Part shown: piece by piece, positions 35,828-44,060 of the stretch | Position numbering within the stretch: position 1 is the first letter of the stretch | Layout: each line of letters begins with the position of its first letter | Assembly (NCBI GenBank): GCA_005954745.1 | Contig: CP040680.1 | Span: 124,001-188,000 of the forward strand | DNA from: Halostella pelagica | Lineage (GTDB): Archaea > Halobacteriota > Halobacteria > Halobacteriales > Natronoarchaeaceae | Length of the DNA: 64,000 nt | Reading direction: 5' to 3' | Notes under the pieces: model-generated | Told to the model about the DNA's origin: nothing | Database searches by the model: none | Seen by the model: the letters and a program-made list of their open reading frames with translations, nothing else | Position numbers and translations under genes: made by a program

Positions 35828-36724
35828 ATGTCGAGTAAGAACGTCACCAGTGAAGTAGTTTCGGTCGATGAACAGGCATTCGAGAAACACGATGAAGCGG
35901 CGGTCGACGAGGATGGCTTCGAGGTCGTCGAGGAGACCCCGGAGTTCCGGGCGACGGTCGACATGGAAGTACAGGCGAAAGTCGATTCCAACCATCCGGA
36001 CGCGCGAGTCGAGGAAGGACCGGATCACATGTTCGGGAAAACCCTCGAACAGGAAGAGCGCATCAAGGCGCGGGAGGCTGAGCTGGAGCGCATCAGTGCC
36101 CAGGCCGAACTCGGAAGGCAGGAGGGTCGAGAGAAGCGGACGCGAGATATCGCGGCAGAACGAAGTGCGAAGCGGCGAACGGAGTTCCAGAAGCGGAGAG
36201 CGAGCGTGGACCCAATGGCAGACCCGGATCGACCGGACCCACGTGTCGAACTCGAACAGGCGCAGTTGGCGGCTGTGAACGAACAGTCGATGCGGTTAGC
36301 CAAGAAGCTGGATGATTGGTCGCGGGCGGCGATCAGTCGGCGGCTGGCCGAGGCGGTCGTCGGTGGGAAAGACATGATGAGTGCGGTCGTCGGGGTGTTC
36401 GAGGAGCTACAAACGGCGCCGGGCCAGGTGATCCCGATTGGGGAGATCGAGGACGTAAACCGAAAGGAGGTGAGCATCGAGGGAACCGTGACCCAGTTGT
36501 GGGATACGGATTCATCGGCGATTCAGCAAGTTGGGCTCATCGAGGACGAGAGCGGACGAACGAAGGTGACCGTCTGGGAGAAATCGAACCAACCGTGGAT
36601 GGAAGAGGGCGAGCGCGTGCGGATTCACGGGGCGGCGCGGAACTGGTATCAGGGGCGCGTCTCAGTGGCCCTGACCGGGTGGAGCACCGTGCTGTTCCCC
36701 GAGCGCGGTCGATGGTGGGAGTAG
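35828..36724 (+). CDS. RPA-like OB-fold single-stranded DNA-binding protein
   Basis: This 298-residue protein has a highly charged helical first half (EERIKAREAELERISAQAEL). A C-terminal OB-fold from about 200 reads GQVIPIGEIEDVNRKEVSIE then GTVTQLWD and VTVWEKSNQ. The OB fold matches plasmid RPA-like proteins found beside replication and TFB genes in haloarchaea. It would bind single-stranded DNA in plasmid replication or conjugation. No Cys zinc motif. A T10 terminator follows. Confidence 0.7.
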   Translation: MSSKNVTSEVVSVDEQAFEKHDEAAVDEDGFEVVEETPEFRATVDMEVQAKVDSNHPDARVEEGPDHMFGKTLEQEERIKAREAELERISAQAELGRQEGREKRTRDIAAERSAKRRTEFQKRRASVDPMADPDRPDPRVELEQAQLAAVNEQSMRLAKKLDDWSRAAISRRLAEAVVGGKDMMSAVVGVFEELQTAPGQVIPIGEIEDVNRKEVSIEGTVTQLWDTDSSAIQQVGLIEDESGRTKVTVWEKSNQPWMEEGERVRIHGAARNWYQGRVSVALTGWSTVLFPERGRWWE

Positions 36725-36730
36725 TCGGCT

Positions 36731-36750
36731 AACGCGGCTCTTTTTTTTTT
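36731..36750 (+). terminator. Oligo-T transcription terminator
   Basis: Ten consecutive T (36741-36750) follow GCGGCTC shortly after the RPA-like stop. Archaeal RNA polymerase terminates at such T tracts without a hairpin. Confidence 0.6.
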
Positions 36751-36868
36751 GCTGATGCCCGTTCACCCGCTTCCCGCCGCCCCACCCAACCTCCACGGTC
36801 CGGGCGGCTCTGTGAGCCGCCGGGCTTTCGCCACAGCATCCCACTGCGCCGGCTCCGTACCACTCGGT

Positions 36869-36896
36869 GTTTATCTGCCCCTGACGGGTGAGGGGC
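36869..36896 (+). promoter_or_regulatory. GTTTAT box plus GCCCCT/AGGGGC palindrome upstream of tfb copy 1
   Basis: GTTTAT (36869-36874) then arms GCCCCT (36877-36882) and AGGGGC (36891-36896). The box is 70 nt before the TFB start, exactly as in the second tfb. The loop and right arm (ACGGGTGAGGGGC) are shared with the leader at 46947. Confidence 0.65.
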
Positions 36897-36938
36897 GTTC
36901 CGAGATGCGCGATCTGCGTGGTCCCCCTCGTGAGTATC

Positions 36939-37865
36939 ATGGCAACGAGAGAAATCTACGCGACGGCATTCGACGAAGACGTACAGACTAACTCCAACAC
37001 GAACCACTGTCCCGAATGCGATGGCTGGGTCACCACCAATACGGTCGAAACAGTCTGCGAGGAGTGTGGCCTCATCGTCGACGAGCAGCGTATCGATCAC
37101 GGGCCTGAATGGCGAGCATTCGATGAGGACGAACGTGAACGGACGGGTGCGCCACTGACTGCGGCGCGACACGACCGGGGCCTATCGACCGAAATAGGCC
37201 GTGGCGCTGATGCGAGCGGGAACACACTCTCCGAGCGGAAACGTCGTCAGGTAGCCCGGATGCGCCGGGAACAGACCCGGGGCCGGTTTCAGTCGAAAGC
37301 CGAGCGCAACCTCGCACACGGCCTCGGCGAGATCCGCCGGATCGTGAGCGCACTCGAGTTGTCCGAGACGATTCGTGACCAGGCGTGCCAGCTCTTCCGG
37401 AGCGCCCAGAACGAAGACCTGCTACCGGGTCGGTCGATCGAAGCGATGGCCACCGCGAGCGTCTACGGCGCCTGTCGGTGCAACGGGCTCTCGCGAACCC
37501 TTGACGACGTCACCAACCCGGCACGCGTTGAGCAGTCGCGCGTGACGAACGCATACAAGACGCTGAACACGGAACTCGGCCTCCCGGCCAAGCCCGTGAC
37601 GCCCAGTGCGTTCGTTCCGCGGCTCGCGTCGGAACTCGATGTCTCCGATCGAATTCGGCAACGAGCACGGAGGTTAGCGGAGGGCTCGGAATCAACGGGA
37701 GTTACGACGGGCGTCTGCCCGTCAGGGTTCGCCGCGGCCTGCCTGTACAAAGCGGGGCACGAACAGGGCCAGTTGCTCACACAGACGGACGTCGCAGAGG
37801 TCGCGAACGTCTCTCCAGTAACCGTCCGAACTCACCGAGACGCGCTGGACGAACTGGCTGTCTGA
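36939..37865 (+). CDS. tfb: Transcription initiation factor TFB, copy 1
   Basis: The ATG at 36939 gives 308 residues, normal for TFB. A zinc ribbon with C24, C27, C40, C43 recruits RNA polymerase. A B-reader/linker region (ERTGAPLTAARHDRGLSTEI) follows, then two cyclin-fold repeats (about 105-205 and 210-305). The last (TDVAEVANVSPVTVRTH) contains the BRE-contacting helix-turn-helix. Haloarchaea use multiple TFBs to alter promoter choice. It is a close paralog of the copy at 47.0 kb and shares its leader. Confidence 0.9.
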   Translation: MATREIYATAFDEDVQTNSNTNHCPECDGWVTTNTVETVCEECGLIVDEQRIDHGPEWRAFDEDERERTGAPLTAARHDRGLSTEIGRGADASGNTLSERKRRQVARMRREQTRGRFQSKAERNLAHGLGEIRRIVSALELSETIRDQACQLFRSAQNEDLLPGRSIEAMATASVYGACRCNGLSRTLDDVTNPARVEQSRVTNAYKTLNTELGLPAKPVTPSAFVPRLASELDVSDRIRQRARRLAEGSESTGVTTGVCPSGFAAACLYKAGHEQGQLLTQTDVAEVANVSPVTVRTHRDALDELAV

Positions 37866-37962
37866 CGACGCTCCTCCTGTTGGTTTGTGTGTCTATAGAG
37901 GAATTGACGTAAGAGCTACCCTTTAAAACCGAAGATGAAGCATGCTGCGACCAGACTACTCT

Positions 37963-38856
37963 ATGACCGGACGGTACTCTGACTACGAAGATCTCCGGCC
38001 GATTGGCGAAGCGACGCATATCCCAGACGAAACACTCTCCAGCAGTAGTGACGGAGACCCCCGACGTCAACGAACAGGTAAAGCCCACACAGGCTATCCA
38101 GACGCCACGACAGCTACTGCGGCCGAGTGTACCTCTTGTGGGGCATCGATCCCCGCTGACCAGACGAAGTGCCGGTTCTGTCTCACGAATCATCTCGATG
38201 CACCCACCGATGACCAGGACACCCCTGATTCGGAGTGTGATATCCTCCATATCGTCCATGCGCTCGTCGAGTCGCAGACGTACTACGGCGCCGTGACAAA
38301 GGGATCTGCTGCGGCCTCTCTCCTCGCGAAACCGAAGTCCGACCCCGCGGTCGACGACTGCCAGCTCATTTACGACCTTGACGAGTCGCCTGCAGCGCAG
38401 GTTGCCGACCAATGGCCCTCGCTTCCCTCGGCGGCACGGGTCACGTCGGAGCGCGGCACAAAGTTGCTCGTGGCCGCTCGTGAACGGACGACGTGGACAG
38501 ACACGGCACAGTTGCCTCACGACGGCGAGCACGCGACGTTCCTCTACGACGAAACCGGGAGCAGGATTCGCGACGAGACTCGTCTTGCGGCCCTTCGTGA
38601 GGACGCAGACGACGACGTCTGGATAGTGCCAGCGATTGCGCTTCAGCGATCCGTCACCGACGCCGGTACCGGGAACCCGCGACACGAGAGCCCGAACAGA
38701 GATTACCTCGAGTGTCAGGAGTGCAACCGAGAGACCGAGCATCGATTCAACGGATTCGAAGACGTGCCTGACGACGAGTGGGCCGGGCAGCCGATGTGGG
38801 AGTGTCAGATATGCGGGACTCCCCGATACGGACCGGAGCCTGAAATAGATCAGTAG
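37963..38856 (+). CDS. Hypothetical protein with two zinc-ribbon motifs
   Basis: A TATA-like TTTAAA at 37922 suits a start at 37963 better than the ATG at 37942. The roughly 297-residue protein has CTSCGASIPADQTKCRFC near residue 60-80 and a C-terminal CQECNRETEHRF ... CQICG pair near 255-290. The middle is alpha/beta with no known domain. It resembles haloarchaeal proteins of unknown function found beside TFB genes on plasmids. DNA or RNA binding is plausible. Confidence 0.6.
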   Translation: MTGRYSDYEDLRPIGEATHIPDETLSSSSDGDPRRQRTGKAHTGYPDATTATAAECTSCGASIPADQTKCRFCLTNHLDAPTDDQDTPDSECDILHIVHALVESQTYYGAVTKGSAAASLLAKPKSDPAVDDCQLIYDLDESPAAQVADQWPSLPSAARVTSERGTKLLVAARERTTWTDTAQLPHDGEHATFLYDETGSRIRDETRLAALREDADDDVWIVPAIALQRSVTDAGTGNPRHESPNRDYLECQECNRETEHRFNGFEDVPDDEWAGQPMWECQICGTPRYGPEPEIDQ

Positions 38857-38878
38857 GGAATATTTCGTCTCGTGTGGT

Positions 38879-39046
38879 ATGAGACAACCGTACAGTAGAC
38901 GTGCCGACCTAACAGATGTTTTGTCCGTTGTTGGATGGGAAGAATTAGAGCTATCTGCCGACTACATCCTGCATCCAGCACCCCAGTGTGACAGCCGTTG
39001 GGAGGTTCAACAGAGCCTTAGTAATCGACCCTCTGAGCTGGCGTGA
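38879..39046 (+). CDS. Possible small protein (55 aa)
   Basis: The frame reads MRQPYSRRADLTDVLSVVGW then EELELSADYILHPAPQ to the end NRPSELA. It overlaps the end of the convergent gene at 39018-39653. The composition is plausible, with a helical start and a Trp/Glu-rich middle, but no family is known and the overlap lowers confidence. Confidence 0.3.
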   Translation: MRQPYSRRADLTDVLSVVGWEELELSADYILHPAPQCDSRWEVQQSLSNRPSELA

Positions 39047-39653
39047 GCGTAATAGACTCGATCTCTTCACGACGAACGTCTTTCTCAAGCCCATTCTCAC
39101 TCACTAACCGTACTGCGCCCTCAGGACCGCCGCGAATCGCCTCGGCACGCGCCGCGAAGTACTCCAAGCGACCATCGTCACCCCATACTTCGACGCGCAA
39201 CTCCGCGCCCTCAACGTCACTACCCCACTGCTGATCAATGTACGTCTCCCAGCACTCGCTACACACCGCTTCGACCTGTTCTGTTAGATTCCCGCTGAAC
39301 GAGTCCGGTTCGAACGCTAAGGAATGATGAAGTGAACCTCTGCACACGCGCTCAGCCCGAGTGAGCACGCCTCCTGCATCCCTCTCGACGCGAACCAGAC
39401 AGCCGTTCATGCCGGCGATCGAATCGTCGTCGAGGGTCACGTATGGTCGACCGAGTTTGTCCCGACAGTGTCGACACGTAATGTCCTCCTCTATCACGTC
39501 TTCTTCTAGTTCGAAGTGCTCTCCCTCAATCGGTACTCGCACCTCATTACAGAGGCTTGACCATCCGAAGCCCGTGCTTGGAGGCATATGGTTGTCATAG
39601 AAGACGTGCGTGAGACCGTCGTCAGTCGTCCAGCGATGGGGAGTCGGGTACAT
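39018..39653 (-). CDS. Hypothetical protein with CxxC zinc sites (211 aa)
   Basis: Family not recognised. It has ITCRHCRDKLG near residue 60 and VCSECWETYI near 130, together enough for one zinc site. The C-terminal third (ELRVEVWGDDGRLEYFAARA) is beta-rich. The protein is soluble and acidic. It is convergent with the gene at 37963 and divergent from the hairpin region at 39.8 kb. Confidence 0.6.
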   Translation of the reverse strand: MYPTPHRWTTDDGLTHVFYDNHMPPSTGFGWSSLCNEVRVPIEGEHFELEEDVIEEDITCRHCRDKLGRPYVTLDDDSIAGMNGCLVRVERDAGGVLTRAERVCRGSLHHSLAFEPDSFSGNLTEQVEAVCSECWETYIDQQWGSDVEGAELRVEVWGDDGRLEYFAARAEAIRGGPEGAVRLVSENGLEKDVRREEIESITLTPAQRVDY

Positions 39654-39781
39654 AGAGGGATCATCTCACTACAGAGGCAATAAAACCGACTCCGAAGTTG
39701 AATTCACAGCGAAACGGCAGGGACAACCGGTATGTAACACTGGGATCGTCGTGCAACTGAGACACACCTATGATCTCTCGA

Positions 39782-40095
39782 TGGAGAATCGAAACCTGAG
39801 ATATCCTACTATCCGCTCGTCTGCGTTTTTCTGCGTCCTCAGAACGCGAAGCGTTCTGATGGGCTGTGAAAGACCTCCGGTCTTTCGAACGCCGAAAATC
39901 GGCGGAGGCGTACACATAGACCCACGAAACACACCGGGTTACCGGCTGCACCGCGCGCTCAGTAATCTCAGCGATATCGATGTCGATGAATTGGATCCCG
40001 CTGACCGGGAGCGAATCGACGCAGTGATGACGCTCCTGGAGCAGGTGAGTCTCCTCACCAACCAGCTGCCACGGAAGAGGCCAACATCCAGATAG
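39782..40095 (+). CDS. Hypothetical protein whose N-terminus lies over three hairpins
   Basis: From the ATG at 39782 the frame has 104 residues. Only the last 55 (TPGYRLHRALSNLSDIDVDE, then ERIDAVMTLLEQVSLLTNQL) look like a haloarchaeal acidic helical protein. The first half is translated from the palindromic stretch at 39840-39904. It is either a real gene with an inserted repeat or a truncated gene. Confidence 0.4.
39840..39904. repeat. Three consecutive hairpins with 3-nt loops
   Basis: Stem 1 CAGAACGC/GCGTTCTG (39840-39858) has loop GAA. Stem 2 GAAAGACC/GGTCTTTC (39868-39886) has loop TCC. Stem 3 CGCCGA/TCGGCG (39890-39904) has loop AAA. All are perfect, with only 9 and 3 nt between them. 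Their likeness suggests a repeat or structured RNA rather than codon choice. Confidence 0.65.
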
Positions 40096-40153
40096 AGTCC
40101 TGACTACACAAACCGTCGAACGGCGCTTCTTCCAAGTTCACCGTAGAGGGAGA

Positions 40154-40181
40154 GTTTGTAATCCCCAGAAGGGTGAGGGGC
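40154..40181 (+). promoter_or_regulatory. GTTTGT box plus CCCC/GGGG palindrome (shared leader type)
   Basis: GTTTGTAATCCCCAGAAGGG then TGAGGGGC. The box is 53 nt before the ATG at 40207. The right arm GGGTGAGGGGC is identical to that of both tfb leaders. Confidence 0.55.
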
Positions 40182-40206
40182 AGGAGAACGCCCCCGAGTA
40201 CAACCT

Positions 40207-40587
40207 ATGGCAACACTCCAAGCAGCGACGACGTCGACCGGCGCGATCGTATCGGATGCACAGGCAGTCCGCCAGCTCTGTGAGAATCATTGCTTCGGAA
40301 CCCTCAACTGGGAGGTGGACGAGGATAGAGAACTCATCATCTGGGGCTACGACGATTTCGAGGTGTACGAAGCCCATGAAGACGGCCTTCCCAATTATGA
40401 CGGTGGGATCGTCACGCACGAGTTCCTCCGACAGCTCGCTGGGTACATCGATGGCGACGAGGAACTCGACATCCAGACGGCCGGGTATACGAAGTGTCGA
40501 TTCCCGGTGCTCGCCAACCGGTACGTCGTTCGCGACGGTGAGGTCCTTTACGCCAATCTCAGCGGGCTGGGTCCCATCGACGAATAA
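40207..40587 (+). CDS. Hypothetical acidic protein (126 aa)
   Basis: Family not recognised. The protein is alpha/beta with ELIIWGYDDFEVYEAHEDGL and a central YIDGDEELDIQTAGYTKCRF. It could be a small regulatory or antitoxin-like domain. It has its own leader-type promoter and no operon partner. Confidence 0.6.
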   Translation: MATLQAATTSTGAIVSDAQAVRQLCENHCFGTLNWEVDEDRELIIWGYDDFEVYEAHEDGLPNYDGGIVTHEFLRQLAGYIDGDEELDIQTAGYTKCRFPVLANRYVVRDGEVLYANLSGLGPIDE

Positions 40588-40773
40588 TTGTTGATCATCC
40601 CCTATTGGATGCAAGAGAGCTGTTTATCGTGCGGTGTTGAATAGCAAGATGACGCCGTGGTAGCCCGACAATTCAGGAGTTGGTAGCCAAAGAGGATGGA
40701 TATGGTAGAGGTTTCTTACCCAATCCAGTGAACAAATGAAGCTATATACGTACGGGGTATGAAACTCGGTGAG

Positions 40774-41547
40774 ATGGGTGGCGATGATAGTATGTCTCCT
40801 GATGATATAACCGGTGTAAATGTTGCCCAAGAAGTGCTTAGTTTGAGTCGTGATTCAACGGAGGAAGAGATACAGGCTAGGTTTGAAGCCAAGTGTAGTA
40901 ACAGCGAAGATGATGAGTATTGGCTGTTTTTGAAAGCTCGAGAAGTTGCCCTAGCCCATTCTGTTATAGAAGGTACCGCTGTTTATAACGTGCTTCGCGA
41001 CGATCCCCGGCCCGGAGATATTATATCGGTCGCTGATGCACAAAACCTGCTCGAAGTGGCACCTCCAAGCACTTCGCAACGAGGTAATTCAGGCCGGTAT
41101 GAGCGGGGTCTTCGGCGTGTATATGAATACGTGCGGGGTCGCCTTACAGATCTTGTTGGCCACGGTGACGTGCCGGTTTCTGAGAAGCACGTAGAGACCG
41201 TGGATGTTGCCTATTACGCCCTTCACTTTCGTGACCTGAACAAGGGTAGGCGATGGGTGATAGGTCCGAAAAACGAACGAGAGCAGTCCTCATCGGGTCA
41301 AGAAACGCTCGTTACAGGTTGGAGGTACAGCTTCAATGTCGATGACGGGACCGAATATTACGTATCCAACGACAGGGAAGAGATGATTACTATCGAGACT
41401 GGTACGGACCGGTCAAATGGAGGATACAGTGTTACGCTGCGAAGGAATGATTCGGAGGTGAGTCGAGAAATTCACTCGCGGTATGGGAATGCGAAACGGC
41501 AGGTGAAACGATGGATCCTCGAAGAAGGTAGCTTGGACGACGGATAG
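40774..41547 (+). CDS. Hypothetical protein with a weak J-domain-like N-terminus, low-GC island
   Basis: A TATATA-type box at about 40742-40748 is best matched to the start at 40774, though ATGs at 40759 and 40792 are possible. The protein of about 257 residues has VLSLSRDSTEEEIQARFEA, which recalls a DnaJ-like helix pair without a clear HPD motif. The C-terminus (NDREEMITIETGTDRSNGGY, then a basic end) has no known domain. GC and codon use are lower and more even than in the flanks, consistent with acquisition from another source. Confidence 0.55.
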   Translation: MGGDDSMSPDDITGVNVAQEVLSLSRDSTEEEIQARFEAKCSNSEDDEYWLFLKAREVALAHSVIEGTAVYNVLRDDPRPGDIISVADAQNLLEVAPPSTSQRGNSGRYERGLRRVYEYVRGRLTDLVGHGDVPVSEKHVETVDVAYYALHFRDLNKGRRWVIGPKNEREQSSSGQETLVTGWRYSFNVDDGTEYYVSNDREEMITIETGTDRSNGGYSVTLRRNDSEVSREIHSRYGNAKRQVKRWILEEGSLDDG

Positions 41548-41600
41548 ATACCGCCGGGAGAGTTTTCACGATATCCAAATAATGGATTTGTAGAATCATT

Positions 41601-42158
41601 ATGCGTACACCAATACCGGACGCACTCGAGCAACGAATCGAACGAAACTACGAAGGAGCGGGATACGCAACAAAGTCCGAGTTCGTTCGAGACGCGGTGC
41701 GACAGCGACTCACAGAGAGTGAAGAAGAACAGGTTGCTAAACCCATACCGAATGAGACTCATTTTTCATATTCGGTTCAGTCCCCCAAAGGTCCCACGAA
41801 TCACACGATTAAGCTAACGCCGACACCGGATTCACCGCTTCATATGACGTATCACACACCCGGTCACCCCAATAACTCAGTTTCGCTCACTTACGGGGAG
41901 CACCGAATCAGCCGGGAGGCTCTCGAATCAGCACTGATTGACATCGAAGGTGTCGAACGTGCGGCGTTTAACACTGATCCCGCAATCGCAATAAAGATTC
42001 CAAAGGATACTGATCGATCGTTTTCTTCACTTATTCAGGACGTCTTTGACACCCTCTATTCCACGATTGACATCGAGACAGATGGCGAGTTCAACGGGTA
42101 TCGAAAAGAGAAATTACGACGCGTTCTCGACAAGTACGCCGATACCGAGGGAAAATAG
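41601..42158 (+). CDS. RHH-N-terminal hypothetical protein (185 aa)
   Basis: Residues 1-45 form a CopG-type ribbon-helix-helix (TPIPDALEQRIERNYEGA, then YATKSEFVRDAVRQRL). The rest is a beta-rich ligand or effector domain with NHTIKLTPTPDSPLHMTYHT. It may bind DNA and sense something, though the target is not evident. It is the second gene of the lower-GC island. Confidence 0.6.
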   Translation: MRTPIPDALEQRIERNYEGAGYATKSEFVRDAVRQRLTESEEEQVAKPIPNETHFSYSVQSPKGPTNHTIKLTPTPDSPLHMTYHTPGHPNNSVSLTYGEHRISREALESALIDIEGVERAAFNTDPAIAIKIPKDTDRSFSSLIQDVFDTLYSTIDIETDGEFNGYRKEKLRRVLDKYADTEGK

Positions 42159-42183
42159 TCTTTCTCGTCCACTGGACATCACC

Positions 42184-42708
42184 ATGACTCTCTCAGACGT
42201 AGTCCCGGTTGCAGTCCCGCTTGACCCGGGTGGTACTGAATCCGTTACTGTTCCTGCTAATACCCATGTCCTGTACTACTGTCACCTCGCACCAGTGGTG
42301 CCGGCAGCTGATCTCAGCAATCAGAAACATGATTCATGGCGACTAGATATTTTTAGCAGGCTTCTTGAAGCAACGTCTGCGAAGTTGGCAGTCAACGGAG
42401 AACAAATTGGCGTCGTCAAAGAAGTAATTCGGCCAAACGGTGTGACAGACCTCGGATTCTGGAACCTTACGGATCCGCTCCCAGTCGGAACGCATAAGGT
42501 AACATTACACTTGGCCGTGAACCCAGAACCGAGTGCAAGTACGTTATCGTGTATGGCCTATCCAAGTAAGCTCACCATTCAGTGGACTGATAAAAACACG
42601 GTAACCGTGGAAACGGTGTGTTCAGTCATCGAAACCAGCGCAGAAGAATTCCATTCGACTCGTGACCCATTCTGGGACAGGAAAACGGTCTATACCGCAC
42701 GCCACTGA
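42184..42708 (+). CDS. Hypothetical beta-rich protein (174 aa), low-GC island
   Basis: The ATG at 42184 follows the RHH-type gene by 25 nt and is preferred. The protein has alternating strands (PGGTESVTVPANTHVLYYCH), a central DLGFWNLTDPLPVGTHKVTL and a charged end. Not recognised. No signal peptide. A carbohydrate-binding-like or phage-tail-like fold is possible but not shown. Confidence 0.5.
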   Translation: MTLSDVVPVAVPLDPGGTESVTVPANTHVLYYCHLAPVVPAADLSNQKHDSWRLDIFSRLLEATSAKLAVNGEQIGVVKEVIRPNGVTDLGFWNLTDPLPVGTHKVTLHLAVNPEPSASTLSCMAYPSKLTIQWTDKNTVTVETVCSVIETSAEEFHSTRDPFWDRKTVYTARH

Positions 42709-42863
42709 CGGGACTACTCAATTAGTGGCGAGACTGCCCCGTTGAATAGTGGTACCTGCCCCGAACCAAACCGTCCAACTTGCTCCGTCAAGCGCCGTCG
42801 AGGGTACTTTTGAGCACAGTGTGCCGCTGACCCTCGCTCAAAGGGCCGCTACACCACACAACA

Positions 42864-42901
42864 GTTTATCGGGAACTGTAGGACTGACCCCCCTTGTGGG
42901 G
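42864..42901 (+). promoter_or_regulatory. GTTTAT box plus CCCC-TTGT-GGGG palindrome
   Basis: GTTTATCGGG at 42864, palindrome CCCCCCTTGTGGGG at 42888-42901, ATG 42914. Box-to-ATG distance is 50 nt. Same pattern as other leaders, though the palindrome lies further downstream. Confidence 0.5.
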
Positions 42902-42913
42902 CTCCGTGATTCC

Positions 42914-43324
42914 ATGTCCGAACAATCACCCGACGACCCGTTCAAGGACTGTGAGCTAGGCCCTGACGCGATTCTCGGCACGGTCACCTTCAAAGGGGTC
43001 CTGTTCACTGAGGAGACCGAGACGCCCGCGCATTCGAAGACAAATGTCGACGAGGCCAGAGCTTTCGCTGCCGGAGTCGACAGCGACACCCCGCAGATCG
43101 CACTGCAAGCGTCGGTCGAGGCACAGATCGAAACCGCGAGCAAACCGTACACGGCAGCGGCGTTCTTCCACTTCAAGGCAACGGGGTCGCTCAAACGGCA
43201 CCGGGCCTACCACGCGGCTTACGAGTCAGAGGCGTTTGCAGTCGGTTTCGAGACCGACTACGAATCCAGTGACCTGACGATTACCGACGAGAAGGTCACT
43301 GAGTTAGAGCGAGACGAAGCCTAG
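42914..43324 (+). CDS. Hypothetical acidic protein (136 aa)
   Basis: The ATG at 42914 is chosen over the upstream GTG because of the leader. The protein has PDAILGTVTFKGVLFTEETE, then FAVGFETDYESSDLTITDEK near the end. It is acidic and beta-rich. A small His/Lys-containing middle (AAAFFHFKATGSLKRHRAYH) is unusual. No known domain. Confidence 0.55.
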   Translation: MSEQSPDDPFKDCELGPDAILGTVTFKGVLFTEETETPAHSKTNVDEARAFAAGVDSDTPQIALQASVEAQIETASKPYTAAAFFHFKATGSLKRHRAYHAAYESEAFAVGFETDYESSDLTITDEKVTELERDEA

Positions 43325-43474
43325 CGAGTGCGTATTCCGGCGGTGTTTATTGTGCGCCGGCGAGTGGCCAACGCGACCGTAGCTCGAATACGTCGACCGA
43401 CTCGCCAGCTGTTGGTAGTCGACGTCCGGCCACCGACTCAGCGAGAAGTCGTCGACGCCGGCGTCCGTCGCCAT
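43304..43474 (-). pseudogene. Coding-like remnant on minus strand
   Basis: A 56-codon frame (MATDAGVDDFSLSRWPDVDY, then QQLASRSTYSSYG) looks like coding sequence and extends upstream in frame (TSEIVPTLHE) before a stop. It overlaps the end of the plus-strand gene, so both cannot be normal genes. Possibly the 3' part of a dead gene. Confidence 0.35.
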
Positions 43475-43500
43475 CTCGTGGAGAGTCGGGACGATCTCGC

Positions 43501-43746
43501 TCGTCGAACAACACGACTACCACCGTCCCAACGGCACAGACGAAGAACCAGGTACAGAAGAGCAATCAAGAGACCGATCCACTGGATGAATTTGCCCAAG
43601 AATTCGGGAAGGAAGTAGGAAAACGGATCGGTACTGCACTCGCTGAGGAGATCCATGAGGACCCCGAAGTACGTCGAGCCGCCGCTACTGGTGCTGGCGT
43701 TGGCGTGGTCGTTGGGCTGGGGTTGCTCGCTCTCCTCACTCAGTAA
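43501..43746 (+). CDS. N-terminally truncated protein with C-terminal membrane helix
   Basis: The frame is open upstream but has no ATG or GTG. From 43501 it reads TTTTVPTAQTKNQVQKSN, DEFAQEFGKEVGKRIGTALA and ends with a Gly/Val/Leu membrane helix (GAGVGVVVGLGLLALLTQ). The C-terminal helix with an acidic amphipathic stretch before it looks real. A GTTTAT box lies at 43344. Either the 5' end is altered by a frameshift, or the gene is a fragment. Confidence 0.4.
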   Translation, partial: SSNNTTTTVPTAQTKNQVQKSNQETDPLDEFAQEFGKEVGKRIGTALAEEIHEDPEVRRAAATGAGVGVVVGLGLLALLTQ

Positions 43747-44060
43747 TCCCCAGCCGTCGACTACGACAAAACGGTAGCACTGACTGATGTACTGTAAAGC
43801 GCAGAAAATGAAGGACAACTTCTAATAGGATGTCCCCACACGTACTAGGTGGAGCGCCGCAGGCACCGGCGTTTGAAGCCCGTCGCACCGCTCCTGCCAT
43901 CCCGGTAAGACGCGGTCCGAACGGGGACGCATCACATCACAATTGTGTCCTCGGAGAGGTCCTGCGTGGAAACGGGGGTGGAGGCGGGAATCAGTGCCTT
44001 TTCACTACTGCTCAGCAAGCCACGTAGCGACATCGCTACACCCCATTGCCTCAAGCCGCC
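43747..44060. other. Intergenic, no gene assigned
   Basis: About 310 nt between the membrane-tail remnant and the next minus-strand gene. A minus-strand frame ending in AMGCSDVATWLAEQ looks like an alternative C-terminus of the following gene, implying a late frameshift. Otherwise only Gly/Ala-rich open frames. Confidence 0.4.

Noticed and set aside
37777..38742. Minus-strand ORF (321 aa) opposite the zinc-ribbon gene
   Set aside because: The plus frame has zinc knuckles and acidic composition; the minus one is basic and Val/Arg-rich.
40622..40660. GTTTATCGTGCGG resembling a leader box
   Set aside because: No ORF starts at the expected distance and no palindrome follows.
43830..44027. ORF of 65 aa with a Gly run (GGGGG)
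   Set aside because: Low-complexity and lacking haloarchaeal codon bias; a minus-strand gene tail overlaps it.
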